64,000 nt of DNA from Bogoriella caseilytica (GCF_003752405.1 NZ_RKHK01000001.1:2790001-2854000), one strand, 5' to 3'. Numbered from the stretch's first letter, positions 28,057-37,380 are shown. Notes: a model not told the origin generated them from the letters alone. A program made the numbers and translations.

Positions 28057-28497
28057 GTGACAGGCAGCGCGGGAGCCAGCTCCGGATCCTCAGGACCCGG
28101 GCCCAGGTTCGGCTTTACCTCGGGGCTGGTCATCCAGGAGTTCTACTACGACGACGACGTCGATGCGGGCGTGCGCGCAGCAGTTGAAGAGGAGACCGGC
28201 ACCGAGTTGGTCGACGAGGACTTCGGCGACGTCTGTGATGGCGCCATCATCTGGTGGCGCGCTGATGACGGCGGGCAGGAAGACCTCACCGACCTGCTCG
28301 TCGACGCACAGGCCAACCTCGATGACGGTGGGCTGATCTGGGTGCTCACCCCGAAGCCAGGCCTGGACAACCACGTGGCTCCGGCCGATGTGGAGGAGGC
28401 GGCCAAGGTGGCCGGCATGCTCGCCACCTCGGCGATGTCGGTGGGAGAGAACTGGAACGGGATCCGCGTGGCAGCGCGCTCACGGTCTCGACGCTGA
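28057..28497 (+). CDS. DUF3052 family protein
   Basis: A 146-residue acidic protein of unknown function. The conserved core starts RFGFTSGLVIQEFYYDDDVD and includes ELVDEDFGDV, LIWVLTPKPG and a C-terminal NWNGIRV. GTG 28057 has an AGAAGGG site six bases upstream and gives the usual family length; GTG 28015 is an in-frame alternative. It is divergent from aceE, an arrangement also seen in mycobacteria and Streptomyces. Confidence 0.88.
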   Translation: MTGSAGASSGSSGPGPRFGFTSGLVIQEFYYDDDVDAGVRAAVEEETGTELVDEDFGDVCDGAIIWWRADDGGQEDLTDLLVDAQANLDDGGLIWVLTPKPGLDNHVAPADVEEAAKVAGMLATSAMSVGENWNGIRVAARSRSRR

Positions 28498-28647
28498 CGG
28501 ACCTGGTCAGTGACCGGGGCCGATCCCAGCCTCCACTAGGCTGGGAGACGTTCTCGGGCAGAGCGGGCCCGCGCGAGGTTTCTCGCTGCGGGTCGGTGCT
28601 GACCTGGTGAACTCGGTGCCCTGGCGTACCTGCCAGGCACCGGGCAT
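28498..28647. other. Intergenic region before tRNA-Val with hairpins
   Basis: No gene is visible. A bulged 9-bp hairpin, GGTGCC-C-TGG with CCAGGCACC (28615-28641), and a smaller GCGAG/CTCGC hairpin (28573-28586) may terminate the DUF3052 transcript. Confidence 0.4.
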
Positions 28648-28724
28648 GGGCCGATAGCTCAGTTGGTTAGAGCACCGCGTTTACACCGCGGGTGTCGGGG
28701 GTTCGAGTCCCTCTCGGCCCACCA
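28648..28724 (+). tRNA. tRNA-Val (UAC)
   Basis: Acceptor GGGCCGA pairs with TCGGCCC, the anticodon loop is TTTACAC (TAC), the T-arm GGGGG TTCGAGT CCCTC has one G-T pair, and the 3' CCA is encoded. Confidence 0.95.
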
Positions 28725-28863
28725 GATCGTGCGAAACCCGCGGACCGCGCACTGTCGGGTCATCCTCGGCCAGATCACCGCCGCGTCCGTTCCTGCGTGA
28801 CCAACTCCCGGATGTCGCGGTCGTAGTGAGCAATCCGTGCCCTGCCGGGAGACACTCGGTCGT

Positions 28864-29217
28864 ATGAAGATCATCAGTACGACGGTCACCTTGGACGCAG
28901 CCGAAGTCGGGACCGAGAGCGCATTCTGGGCCGCGGTGTTCGGCGGCGAGGTAGTCGGCGAGGGGGAGTACCGCGAAATCCGGGCACCGGACGGGACGAC
29001 GCCAGTGGGTGTTCAGCTCGCCCCAGGCCAGGTTGCGACGAACTGGCCGGAGCACCAGGCACGGGTCCATCTCGACGTGGTCGTCGAGGACATTGACTCA
29101 GCACACGATCACGTCCTCTCCCTCGGAGCCACCCTGCTCCAGCGCGCGACCGGTGAAGAGACCTTCAACGTTTAAGCAGATCCAGCGGGCCACCCCTTCT
29201 GCCTCTGCTGGTCGTGA
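28864..29217 (+). pseudogene. VOC/glyoxalase-like gene interrupted by an in-frame TAA
   Basis: The reading frame from ATG 28864 encodes a glyoxalase-like (vicinal oxygen chelate) protein: TLDAAEVGTESAFWAAVFGG near the start, then VHLDVVVEDIDSAHDHVLSLG. It stops at TAA 29173-29175 after GEETFNV. In the same frame the next codons read ADPAGHPFCLCWS before a TGA at 29217, which is the conserved C-terminal strand of this family. A single TAC-to-TAA change would explain this. The shortened 103-residue product lacks the last strand and probably a metal ligand region. GACACT seven bases before the ATG could be a leaderless -10. Confidence 0.75.
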
Positions 29218-29298
29218 ATACCCTGGACTGACCACGCCGTGATGGTTGGTCTCCTTCCTGGAGAGCCGCCGACCCGAGCGTCGCCGACGCCAGTCTGA

Positions 29299-29868
29299 TC
29301 AAGGCTCTCCCCAACTGTGCAGCGCGGAGGTCAGGCTCGCGATCGACCGCTCGTAGCTGCGCTCAAGGCTGCGGGGGAGCTGGAAGGCGCCGGTGGTCTC
29401 GAGGTCCACGAACCCGTGCAGCGTGGCGCGGAAGAATCGTGCGGCATCCACGAGATCCTCCTCCGCGATCCGGTAGCCGGAGAGGATGGTGTAGAGCACC
29501 TCGACCAGCGTGGCGGACACGTCCTCATCCTCGTGGTCGCCCGACACTGGCGCCCGCATCGCCATCCGGTACTGCGCAGGATGGGCTGTGGCCCACTCCC
29601 GGTAGGCCATCGCGGCACTGCGCACGGCGTCGTCCCGGGCCTTGCCGATCGCTGCCCGGCCGAGCGCCTCGGCCAGCTCCGCCTTGGCGCGCAGCATGAC
29701 ACCGCGCCGCAGGCCCGGCATGCCATCGACGTGCTTGTACAGCGAGGGTGGCTTCACGCCGAGCCGCTCGGCGAGCGATGCGACGTTCACGCCCTCACCG
29801 TCGCGCTCGTCGAGCATCTGGGCGGCCGTCTCGACGACCACGGCGGTGGTGAGCCCCACCCTAGGCAT
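29299..29868 (-). CDS. TetR-family regulator with WHG-type C-terminal domain
   Basis: A 189-residue repressor. The N-terminal helix-turn-helix is VNVASLAERLGVKPPSLYKHVDG, and the C-terminal part (AMAYREWATAHPAQYRMAM, DAARFFRATLHGFVDLE) matches the TetR_C_33/WHG type. Its start overlaps the end of the upstream hydrolase gene by eight bases, so the two form an operon. The perfect dyad over the hydrolase promoter is its likely operator. Confidence 0.9.
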   Translation of the reverse strand: MPRVGLTTAVVVETAAQMLDERDGEGVNVASLAERLGVKPPSLYKHVDGMPGLRRGVMLRAKAELAEALGRAAIGKARDDAVRSAAMAYREWATAHPAQYRMAMRAPVSGDHEDEDVSATLVEVLYTILSGYRIAEEDLVDAARFFRATLHGFVDLETTGAFQLPRSLERSYERSIASLTSALHSWGEP

Positions 29869-30694
29869 CGGGTTGTCCCGACCCGAGGAACTGGATGATG
29901 GCCCTCGCCGTGGCCTCCGGTTGCTGGGACTGCGGATAGTGGCCGGCGTCGGCGATCATCGCCACGGAGCCATTCAGCGCCTCCGCGATCCATGCCGCCT
30001 CGGCCGCAGGATCTGCGAAGTCCGGGTCCTGCTCGCCCATCACCACCAGGGTCGGCGCCTGGACGGCAGGGAGCGCCCGCTCGGCTGGAGCATGGTCGGT
30101 GCGGGTGGTGAGCCGGAAAGCCTGGGTGTATCCGGGTCGTTTCATGGCCGTGATCATGCTCGTACGGTAGGCCGGGAAGTCGTCAGGCTTCGCTCCGCTG
30201 TAGAGCGTGGGCAGGTAGGCGTTCCACATCGTGCGTGCCCACGGCCGGGCCATCAGCACGCGGAACATCAGGCGCTTGAAGACGGAGCTGTTCACCGGGT
30301 TGCGCACGAAGGGACCCACCAGCACGAGCGAGTCAAAGAGTTCGGGATGCTCCGCTGCGGCCACCACCGCGGAACCAGCAGACATCGAGTTTCCCACCAC
30401 AGCAGCTGGTGCGCCGAGATGACGCACCAGCGCGGCGATGTCGGAGGCCGTCGCGACATCGCCGTAGGCGGTGAAATCGGCCGAGCTGTCGCCGTGCCCG
30501 CGCAGGTCCGCCGTCGCGACCGTGAACCCAGCGGCGACCAGGAGGGGGACAAGGTGGCGGTAGGAGGAGCGGAGTTCGCCCATGCCGGGGAGTAGGAGGA
30601 GGAGGGGTCCATCGCCCTGGATGTCGTAGGCGATCCGGCCACCCGGCACTGTGAGGTACTCGGTCGACCTCGACAAGGGAATGAAATTGGCCAT
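29861..30694 (-). CDS. Alpha/beta hydrolase
   Basis: A 277-residue alpha/beta-hydrolase fold protein. LLLLLPGMGELRSSY is the oxyanion-hole region and VVGNSMSAGSAV the nucleophile elbow, where the usual final Gly of GxSxG is Ser (GNSMS). VVMGEQDPDF holds the acid and DAGHYPQ the histidine. I place the start at ATG 30694, not 30715, because a TTGACG/TACATT promoter puts the transcript start at that A. The substrate is unknown. A TetR gene is translationally coupled downstream. Confidence 0.87.
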   Translation of the reverse strand: MANFIPLSRSTEYLTVPGGRIAYDIQGDGPLLLLLPGMGELRSSYRHLVPLLVAAGFTVATADLRGHGDSSADFTAYGDVATASDIAALVRHLGAPAAVVGNSMSAGSAVVAAAEHPELFDSLVLVGPFVRNPVNSSVFKRLMFRVLMARPWARTMWNAYLPTLYSGAKPDDFPAYRTSMITAMKRPGYTQAFRLTTRTDHAPAERALPAVQAPTLVVMGEQDPDFADPAAEAAWIAEALNGSVAMIADAGHYPQSQQPEATARAIIQFLGSGQPDA

Positions 30695-30695
30695 G

Positions 30696-30729
30696 TGGCT
30701 AATGTAGTTAGCCATCTCCGGTCCGTCAA
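30696..30729 (-). promoter_or_regulatory. Leaderless promoter overlapped by TetR-like operator
   Basis: On the minus strand TTGACG (30729-30724) is followed after exactly 17 bases by TACATT (30706-30701) and, six bases later, the ATG at 30694. The perfect dyad TGGCTAA-CTACA-TTAGCCA (30714-30696) covers the -10, so a bound repressor would block polymerase. Confidence 0.65.
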
Positions 30730-30761
30730 GGCGTGCCGCAGCTCACGCCGGTCTCGGGACC

Positions 30762-30805
30762 TTTGGCCCATCTGACCCAAAAAGTGGCGGTCCTACACTG
30801 GCCAC
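30762..30805 (+). promoter_or_regulatory. pflB promoter with two small dyads
   Basis: CTGACC (30772-30777) and TACACT (30794-30799) with a 16-base spacer form a plausible promoter about 35 bp before pflB. TTTGG-N10-CCAAA (30762-30781) and GTGGC-N12-GCCAC (30784-30805) flank the -35 and -10 respectively and could bind an oxygen or redox regulator. No canonical FNR or Rex site is visible. Confidence 0.4.
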
Positions 30806-30839
30806 AGAGCCTCTCCCACCCGCTCAGGAAAGGTCTGTC

Positions 30840-33098
30840 ATGGCAACCACCGCCAGCACCGACGCCCGCGCCACTACTGCCTGGCGGGGATTCCACCCCG
30901 GCCCGTGGCAGGAGGGCGTTGACGTCCGCGACTTCATCCAGCGCAACTACGCCCCCTACGACGGCGAGTCGGACTTCCTCGCCGGTGCCACCGAACGCAC
31001 CACGGCGCTGTGGCAGCGCCTCAGCGACATGTTCCCCACCGAGCGTGAGCGCGGCGTCTACGACATCGACGCCACCACGCCCTCGACGATCACCTCGCAC
31101 GCCCCGGGGTACATCGACCGCGACAGCGAGCTCATCGTCGGGCTGCAGACCGATGCCCCCCTCAAGCGCGCCATCATGCCCTTCGGCGGCTGGCGCATGG
31201 TGGCCACGGCGCTCACGACCTACGGCTTCGAGGTCGACCCCTCCCTCGAAGAGGTCTTCACCCGCTACCGCAAGACCCACAACGACGGCGTCTTCGACGT
31301 CTACCCACCCGAGGTGCGCGCCGCACGTCGCTCCCACCTGGTGACCGGCCTGCCCGACGCCTACGGGCGTGGCCGGATCATCGGCGACTACCGCCGCGTG
31401 GCCCTGTACGGCGTGGATGCACTGATCGCGGCCAAGGGCGACGAGCGCGTGCTGCTCGACGCGAAGCGTTCCACCGAGGACGTCATCCGCGATCGCGAGG
31501 AGAACGCCGAGCAGATCAAGGCCCTGCGCGAACTCAAGGAGATGGCCGCCGGCTACGGCCACGACATCGGCCGCCCGGCGGCGAACGGCCGCGAAGCCGT
31601 GCAGTGGGTGTACCTGGCCTACCTCGCCGCAGTGAAGGAACAGAACGGCGCGGCCATGTCGCTGGGGCGGGTCTCCACCTTCCTGGACGTCTACCTTCAG
31701 CGGGACCTCGACGAGGGCGCGCTGACGGAAACTCAGGCTCAGGAACTCATTGACGACTTCGTGATCAAGCTGCGCATCGTGCGCTTCCTGCGCACCCCGG
31801 AGTACGACCAACTCTTCTCCGGTGACCCCACCTGGGTGACCGAGTCCATCGGCGGCATCGGCGAGGACGGCCGGCACCTGGTGACCAAGTCGTCCTTCCG
31901 CTTCCTGCAGACCCTGTACAACCTGGGCCCTGCCCCGGAGCCCAACCTCACCGTGCTGTGGTCCGACGCCCTGCCGGAGGGCTTCAAGCGCTTCTGCGCG
32001 GCAGCCTCGATCGACACCTCCGCCATCCAGTACGAGTCCGACGCTCTCATCCGCTCCCAGTCCGGAGACGACGCCGGGATCGCCTGCTGCGTCTCTGCGA
32101 TGACCATTGGCAAGCAGATGCAGTTCTTCGGCGCCCGGGTCAACCTGGCCAAGGCGCTGCTGTACGCGATCAACGGCGGCCGCGACGAGGTCAGCGGCGC
32201 CCAGGTGGCCCCGGTGTCCACGACGATCACCTCCGAGGTCCTCGACTACGACGAGGTGCTCGACGCCTACGACATGCTGCTGGACTGGCTCGCCGAAACC
32301 TATGTGGACGCACTGAACTGCATCCACTACATGCACGACAAGTACGCCTACGAACGCATCGAGATGGCCCTGCACGACGGCGACATCCTGCGCACCATGG
32401 CGTGCGGGATCGCCGGGCTCTCCGTGGCGGCCGACTCCCTCTCGGCGATCAAGTACGCCGAGGTCCGGCCCATCCGCGACGAGAGCGGCCTGGTCACCGA
32501 CTACGCCGTGGAAGGGGAGTTCCCCACCTTCGGCAATGACGATGACCGCGTGGATGACATCGCGACCATGCTGGTGGAGCGGTTCATGGAGAAGGTCCGC
32601 CGCGTGCCCACGTACCGCAACGCCAAGCACACCCAGTCGGTGCTGACGATCACCTCCAACGTGGTCTACGGCAAGCACACCGGCAACACGCCTGACGGCC
32701 GCCGCGCCGGCGAGCCCTTCGCGCCGGGTGCGAACCCGATGAACGGGCGTGACACCCACGGGATGCTCGCCTCGGCGCTGTCGGTGGCGAAACTGCCCTA
32801 CGACCAAGCACAGGATGGCATCTCGCTGACCTCCACGGTGGTGCCCTCGGGCCTGGGCCGCACTCGCGAGGAGCAGGTCACCCACCTCGCCGGACTGCTG
32901 GACGCCTACATGGGGGCTCAGGGCTTCCACATGAACGTCAATGTGCTGAACCGGGACACCCTGGAAGACGCCATGGAGCACCCGGAGAACTACCCGCAGC
33001 TGACCATCCGGGTCTCCGGCTATGCGGTGAACTTCGTGCGGCTCACCCGTGAGCAGCAACGAGACGTCATCTCCCGCACCTTCCACGGGAGCGTGTGA
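30840..33098 (+). CDS. pflB: Pyruvate formate-lyase
   Basis: A 752-residue glycyl-radical enzyme that converts pyruvate and CoA to acetyl-CoA and formate without oxygen. The adjacent catalytic cysteines are Cys416-Cys417 (GIACCVSAM) and the radical glycine is Gly727 in RVSGYAVNF near the C-terminus. An AGGAAAGG site precedes the ATG. The stop overlaps the activase start by four bases. Its presence indicates fermentative growth and complements the aerobic AceE route encoded 3 kb away. Confidence 0.97.
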   Translation: MATTASTDARATTAWRGFHPGPWQEGVDVRDFIQRNYAPYDGESDFLAGATERTTALWQRLSDMFPTERERGVYDIDATTPSTITSHAPGYIDRDSELIVGLQTDAPLKRAIMPFGGWRMVATALTTYGFEVDPSLEEVFTRYRKTHNDGVFDVYPPEVRAARRSHLVTGLPDAYGRGRIIGDYRRVALYGVDALIAAKGDERVLLDAKRSTEDVIRDREENAEQIKALRELKEMAAGYGHDIGRPAANGREAVQWVYLAYLAAVKEQNGAAMSLGRVSTFLDVYLQRDLDEGALTETQAQELIDDFVIKLRIVRFLRTPEYDQLFSGDPTWVTESIGGIGEDGRHLVTKSSFRFLQTLYNLGPAPEPNLTVLWSDALPEGFKRFCAAASIDTSAIQYESDALIRSQSGDDAGIACCVSAMTIGKQMQFFGARVNLAKALLYAINGGRDEVSGAQVAPVSTTITSEVLDYDEVLDAYDMLLDWLAETYVDALNCIHYMHDKYAYERIEMALHDGDILRTMACGIAGLSVAADSLSAIKYAEVRPIRDESGLVTDYAVEGEFPTFGNDDDRVDDIATMLVERFMEKVRRVPTYRNAKHTQSVLTITSNVVYGKHTGNTPDGRRAGEPFAPGANPMNGRDTHGMLASALSVAKLPYDQAQDGISLTSTVVPSGLGRTREEQVTHLAGLLDAYMGAQGFHMNVNVLNRDTLEDAMEHPENYPQLTIRVSGYAVNFVRLTREQQRDVISRTFHGSV

Positions 33099-33958
33099 GC
33101 ACGATGGCCAGCGCGATGCCGCCTGTGTGCCCGACCGGCGGCCCGATCCTCCTCGACGCACCGGTCACCGGCCTGAACGGCGCCGACGCCGAGGAGGAAC
33201 GGCGCGCGCGCCTGGACGCCATGCGCACCGGCTCGGGCGGGTTCCTGCACTCCTGGGAGCTGGTCACCGCCGTCGACGGGCCGGGCACCCGGATGACGGT
33301 CTTCCTCTCCGGCTGTCCGCTGCGCTGCCTGTACTGCCACAACCCCGACACCCAGATTATGCGTGACGGGGTCTTCACCCCGGTGGAGGATGTGTTGGCC
33401 CGCGTGCGCCGGTACCGGGGCGTCTTCGCGGCCACCGGTGGGGGGCTGACGATCTCCGGTGGTGAGCCGATGGCCCAGCCGGCGTTCCTGCAACGACTGC
33501 TGCGTGGCGCCCAGGAGATGGGCGTGCACACCACCGTGGACACCTCCGGCTTCCTCGGCATGCGCATTCCGGACGCCCTGCTGGACGACGTCGACCTGGT
33601 GCTGCTCGATGTGAAGTCCGGCCTGCCGGAGACCTACCGGCGCACGACCGGACGGGAGCTGGCTCCCACCTTGGAGTTCGGCCGCCGGCTCGCAGCGCGC
33701 GGCACCGAGATCTGGGTCCGCTTCGTGCTCGTCCCGGGCCTGACGGATGCCGAGGAGAACGTTGAGGCTGTGGCGTCCTATGTGGCGACCCTCCCCACGG
33801 TCAGCCGCGTGGAGGTGCTGCCCTTCCACCAGATGGGGCGGGAGAAGTGGGACCGGCTCGGTAAGGCCTACCACCTGGCCGAGACCGAACCGCCCACACC
33901 GGAACTGACGGAGCGGGTCCGTGACCAGTTCCGTGCGCACGGCCTGACCACCTACTGA
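33095..33958 (+). CDS. pflA: Pyruvate formate-lyase-activating enzyme
   Basis: A 287-residue radical SAM enzyme that installs the glycyl radical on PflB. The [4Fe-4S] cysteines are Cys74, Cys78 and Cys81 in [14 protein letters not shown], and [15 protein letters not shown] is the SAM-binding GGE region. The GTG start overlaps the pflB stop (GTGA). An N-terminal extension of about 50 residues precedes the usual start of the fold; ATG 33104 is a possible alternative. Confidence 0.95.
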   Translation: MSTMASAMPPVCPTGGPILLDAPVTGLNGADAEEERRARLDAMRTGSGGFLHSWELVTAVDGPGTRMTVFLSGCPLRCLYCHNPDTQIMRDGVFTPVEDVLARVRRYRGVFAATGGGLTISGGEPMAQPAFLQRLLRGAQEMGVHTTVDTSGFLGMRIPDALLDDVDLVLLDVKSGLPETYRRTTGRELAPTLEFGRRLAARGTEIWVRFVLVPGLTDAEENVEAVASYVATLPTVSRVEVLPFHQMGREKWDRLGKAYHLAETEPPTPELTERVRDQFRAHGLTTY

Positions 33959-33981
33959 TCGGCAGCGGGCGGCCCGTGACG

Positions 33982-34443
33982 TCAGGCCACCGCCTTCTTG
34001 ACGAGGTCGCTGATAGCCCGCTCAGCGTCATCGGTGAGTTCCGTGATGGCGAAGGACGTCGCCCACAGGCCGGTGGCATCGTCGAGGCGTGCTTCGGTGG
34101 TGAAGCCGAAGGTCGAGTACCGCTCCTTATCGACCTGGCCACTGCGGAAGAAGCAGACGACCTTTCCCTTCTGCGTGGCATAGGCGGGCTGCCCGTACCA
34201 CAGCTTCGGGGCGAGGTCGGAGGCGTTGCTGGTGACGATCACATGAATCCGTTCGGCGACCGTGCGGTCGGCGGGGTCCATCGCGGCGATCGTGGAGAGT
34301 ACGTCGAGTTCGGCAGACGCCTTCTTGCTGCCGCGGCCACGGCTGGCCTCCTCCTTCAGTTCCGCGGCTCGCACCTTCATGGCCGCGCGTTCCTGCTCGG
34401 AGAAACCTCCGGCGCCGCTCTCTCTCGTGTCTGTGCTTCTCAT
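33982..34443 (-). CDS. DUF1801-family protein
   Basis: A 153-residue protein of the DUF1801 (YdhG-like) family. It opens with GFSEQERAAMKVRAAELKEEA, then carries LAPKLWYGQPAYATQKGKVVCFF and LWATSFAITELTD, the standard family segments. The function is unclear; some relatives are described as iron-chaperone-like. It stands alone between pflA (convergent) and a VOC gene. Confidence 0.85.
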   Translation of the reverse strand: MRSTDTRESGAGGFSEQERAAMKVRAAELKEEASRGRGSKKASAELDVLSTIAAMDPADRTVAERIHVIVTSNASDLAPKLWYGQPAYATQKGKVVCFFRSGQVDKERYSTFGFTTEARLDDATGLWATSFAITELTDDAERAISDLVKKAVA

Positions 34444-34527
34444 GGCTGTGGTCTCCTTGGATCCTTCGACAGGGCCCTTGGCGTGGATGGTTCTGCGGTC
34501 GGTGGTGCGGGTCTGTGACCGCGGGGA

Positions 34528-34938
34528 TCAGGTGAGCTGGTTGATGCGGATGAGGTTGCCTGCGGGATCGCGGACGGCACAGTCGCGGACCCCGTAGTCC
34601 TGGTCTGTGGGCTCCTGCACGATGTCCGCACCTGCGGCCTCGATCCGCGCGAAGGTCCCGTCGAGGTCGTCCGTGGCCAAAGTGACGGCACCGTAGACAC
34701 CCTTGGCGATGAGCTCGAGGATGGTGCGTCGTTCGTCGTCGCTGATGCCCGGATCGACCGCCGGCGGGTGCAGCACGATGGATGTGCCTGGCTGCCCCGG
34801 CGGGCCTACCGTGATCCAGCGCATGGTCTCGTAGCCGACGTCCTGACGGATCTCGAATCCGAGGACATCGCGATAGAAGGCAAGCGCCGCATCGGGGTCG
34901 GTGTGCGGCAGGAAGGCGTAATGAATGGTGAGGTTCAT
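34528..34938 (-). CDS. VOC/glyoxalase-family protein
   Basis: A 136-residue protein with two beta-alpha-beta-beta-beta modules typical of the vicinal oxygen chelate fold: HTDPDAALAFYRDVLGFEIR and, in the second half, TLATDDLDGTFARIEAAGA ending in VRDPAGNLIRINQ. This is the bleomycin-resistance/dioxygenase-like group; the reaction is unknown. It lies 20 bp after the AraC gene, and this AraC-VOC pairing suggests coexpression. Confidence 0.88.
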   Translation of the reverse strand: MNLTIHYAFLPHTDPDAALAFYRDVLGFEIRQDVGYETMRWITVGPPGQPGTSIVLHPPAVDPGISDDERRTILELIAKGVYGAVTLATDDLDGTFARIEAAGADIVQEPTDQDYGVRDCAVRDPAGNLIRINQLT

Positions 34939-34958
34939 GTTCGCCACATTACGAGCGG

Positions 34959-35393
34959 CTATCGCCTGGATGCTTCTCGATTCCTGATCGGCCTGGTGAC
35001 CTGTTTCGCCAGGCATGCCGGGATCCCGGCTGCCGCCTGTGAATGATCGCGCCGGTAGGCGCTCGGAGGCACGCCGACCAGCTCGGTGAACCTGGTGCTG
35101 AACGTGCCCAACGAGGAGAATCCGACCTCGAAGCAGACTTGGGTCACGCTCAGATCTCCTCGACGCAGCAAGGTCATGGCCCGCTCGATCCGGCGGGTCA
35201 TGAGATAGGAGTAAGGAGACTCGCCGTAGACGCGCCGGAACTCCCGGCTCAGGTGTCCGGCCGACATGAACGCCCCGCGCGCCAGCGCCTCGACGCTGAG
35301 AGGGCTGGCGTACTCCCGATCGATACGATCCCGGACGGCCCGCATCGCCATGATGTCGCGTAGCACCGGGGCCATGCCCTGCCCGTCCGTCAT
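34959..35393 (-). CDS. AraC-family regulator
   Basis: A 144-residue protein consisting almost only of the two AraC helix-turn-helix motifs (LSVEALARGAFMSAGHLSREF and VTQVCFEVGFSSLGTFSTRF). It lacks an effector domain. The start at 35393 is chosen because the open frame upstream encodes an Arg-rich non-protein-like stretch. It probably regulates the downstream VOC gene and itself. Confidence 0.88.
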   Translation of the reverse strand: MTDGQGMAPVLRDIMAMRAVRDRIDREYASPLSVEALARGAFMSAGHLSREFRRVYGESPYSYLMTRRIERAMTLLRRGDLSVTQVCFEVGFSSLGTFSTRFTELVGVPPSAYRRDHSQAAAGIPACLAKQVTRPIRNREASRR

Positions 35394-35484
35394 GCTCCCA
35401 TCCTGCCACCGTGGCGCGGGCCCTGGGCAGCGCCGCCGGCGCAGACGTCGCGTGATCCGACGCGGCAGCGGCATGTCGTCCCGA

Positions 35485-35528
35485 CCCACGCTCTCGGCTA
35501 CTACAGAATGTCGTAGGTGGGAGCGTGG
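35485..35528. promoter_or_regulatory. Inverted repeat upstream of nrdD
   Basis: CCACGCTC (35486-35493) and GAGCGTGG (35521-35528) form an 8-bp stem; a nested CTAC/GTAG pair (35499-35502 and 35513-35516) could extend it. It ends 43 bp before the nrdD start and could be an operator or a leader hairpin. Confidence 0.4.
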
Positions 35529-35571
35529 ACTACCGGAGCGGTGCAGCCGCCGCCCGGAGCGGAGGTGTCGC

Positions 35572-37380
35572 ATGGCAAGAACAGTGGATGTCGTCAGCAC
35601 GATCGAGGAGTATCTCGACCGCAGCGACTGGCGGGTGCACGCCAACGCCAACCAGGACTACTCCTGGGGCGGGCTGCTGCTGAACTCCGCGGGCAAGCTG
35701 ACCGCGAACTACTGGCTGGAGGCGATCTACCCGTCTGAGGTCGCCCAGGCGCACAGCGACGGGGATCTGCACATCCACGATCTTGACGTGCTCGGCGGCT
35801 ACTGCGCCGGCTGGTCTCTGCGCCGCCTGCTGGAGGAGGGCTTCGGCGGGGTGCCCGGCGCGATCGCAGCACGACCGCCCAAACACCTGTCCTCCGCCTG
35901 CGGGCAGATCGTCAACTTCCTCGGCACCTTGCAGAATGAGTGGGCCGGCGCGCAAGCCTTCTCCTCCTTCGACACCTACTTGGCCCCATTCGTCCGGGTC
36001 GATGGCCTCGACGGCGATCAGATCCGCCAGGTCCTCCAAGAGATGGTGCACAACCTCAATGTGCCCTCCCGGTGGGGCACCCAAACGCCCTTCACCAACC
36101 TCACCTTCGACTGGACCGTGCCGGCCGACCTGGCCGAGCAGGTGCCACTGATCGGCGGGGAGCCTGCGGATTTCACCTACGGCGAGCTGCAGACGGAGAT
36201 GGACCTGATCAACCGGGCCTTCATCGAGGTCATGACCGACGGCGACGCCGACGGCCGCGTGTTCACCTTCCCGATCCCCACCTACAACATCACCCCCGAC
36301 TTCGACTGGGAGAGCCCCAACGCAGACCGGCTCTTCGCGATGACGGCGAAGTACGGCCTCCCGTACTTCCAGAACTTCCTCAACTCCGACCTCGACCCGG
36401 GCATGATCCGCTCGATGTGCTGCCGGCTCCAACTGGATCTGCGTGAGCTGCTCAAGCGCGGGAACGGCCTGTTCGGTTCCGCCGAGCAGACCGGCTCCAT
36501 CGGCGTGGTCACCATCAACTGTGCTCGGCTCGGCTTCTTGCACCCCGGTGACGAAGCCGGGTTGCTCGCTGCCCTGGACCGTCTGCTCGAACTCGGCAAG
36601 GACTCCTTGGAACTCAAGCGTGCCCTGGTCCAGCGGCTGATGGATGCCGGGCTCTACCCGTGGTCCCAGCGCTGGTTGGGGACCTTGGACAATCACTTCT
36701 CCACGCTCGGTGTGAACGGCATGAACGAGATGGTCCGGAACTTCACCGGCGACGCCCACGACCTCACGCACCCGGAGGGCCATGCTCTGGTGGCTCGGGT
36801 GCTCGACCACGTGCGTGAGCGGATGGTCGCCTTCCAGGAGGAGACCGGCCATCTGTACAACCTGGAGGCCACGCCCGCGGAGGGGACGACCTATCGCTTC
36901 GCCCGCCTCGACGCCGCGCGATATGAGGGGATCCACCAGGCCGGCACCACAGAGCAGCCGTACTACACCAACTCCTCCCAGCTCCCGGTGGGCTACACCG
37001 ACGATCCCTTCGAGGCCCTGGAACGGCAGGACGAACTGCAGCGCCGCTACACCGGTGGCACCGTGCTGCACCTGTACCTGGGGGAGCGGGTCTCTTCCGG
37101 CGATGCCTGCCGGGAGCTCGTCCGGCGCGCGCTGTCGCGTTTCCAGCTGCCCTACCTGACCGTGACCCCGACGTTCTCGATCTGCCCGGTGCACGGCTAT
37201 CTCGCCGGTGAGCAGCCCACCTGCCCGCGGTGCGCCGCGGAAAACCCCGACGCCGAGCCGACCGTGTGCGAGGTGTGGACCCGTGTGATGGGGTACCACC
37301 GCCCCGTGTCGTCCTTCAACATCGGCAAGAAGGGTGAGCACGCGGAGCGTCAGCATTTCGCCGAACCGGCCCTACGGTGA
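35572..37380 (+). CDS. nrdD: Anaerobic ribonucleoside-triphosphate reductase
   Basis: A 602-residue class III ribonucleotide reductase that makes dNTPs without oxygen. The C-terminal zinc site is CPVHGY and CPRC (Cys538, His541, Cys551, Cys554), and the radical glycine is Gly574 in RVMGYHRPVSSFN. The start at 35572 has a GGAGG site seven bases upstream; the frame is open further but encodes low-complexity Arg-rich sequence. No ATP-cone is visible at the N-terminus, so allosteric activity control appears to be missing. nrdG overlaps its stop. Confidence 0.95.
   Translation: MARTVDVVSTIEEYLDRSDWRVHANANQDYSWGGLLLNSAGKLTANYWLEAIYPSEVAQAHSDGDLHIHDLDVLGGYCAGWSLRRLLEEGFGGVPGAIAARPPKHLSSACGQIVNFLGTLQNEWAGAQAFSSFDTYLAPFVRVDGLDGDQIRQVLQEMVHNLNVPSRWGTQTPFTNLTFDWTVPADLAEQVPLIGGEPADFTYGELQTEMDLINRAFIEVMTDGDADGRVFTFPIPTYNITPDFDWESPNADRLFAMTAKYGLPYFQNFLNSDLDPGMIRSMCCRLQLDLRELLKRGNGLFGSAEQTGSIGVVTINCARLGFLHPGDEAGLLAALDRLLELGKDSLELKRALVQRLMDAGLYPWSQRWLGTLDNHFSTLGVNGMNEMVRNFTGDAHDLTHPEGHALVARVLDHVRERMVAFQEETGHLYNLEATPAEGTTYRFARLDAARYEGIHQAGTTEQPYYTNSSQLPVGYTDDPFEALERQDELQRRYTGGTVLHLYLGERVSSGDACRELVRRALSRFQLPYLTVTPTFSICPVHGYLAGEQPTCPRCAAENPDAEPTVCEVWTRVMGYHRPVSSFNIGKKGEHAERQHFAEPALR

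Noticed and set aside
30726-33161. 811-codon open frame antisense to pflB
   Set aside because: pflB has all catalytic motifs on the plus strand; the reverse frame has no domain and only compositional bias.
35266-35571. N-terminal extension of nrdD, possible ATP-cone
   Set aside because: The extension is Arg-rich and overlaps the AraC gene; it has no ATP-cone motifs, and a ribosome binding site precedes ATG 35572.
35530-37356. 608-codon open frame antisense to nrdD
   Set aside because: NrdD zinc and radical motifs are on the plus strand; the antisense translation is low-information.
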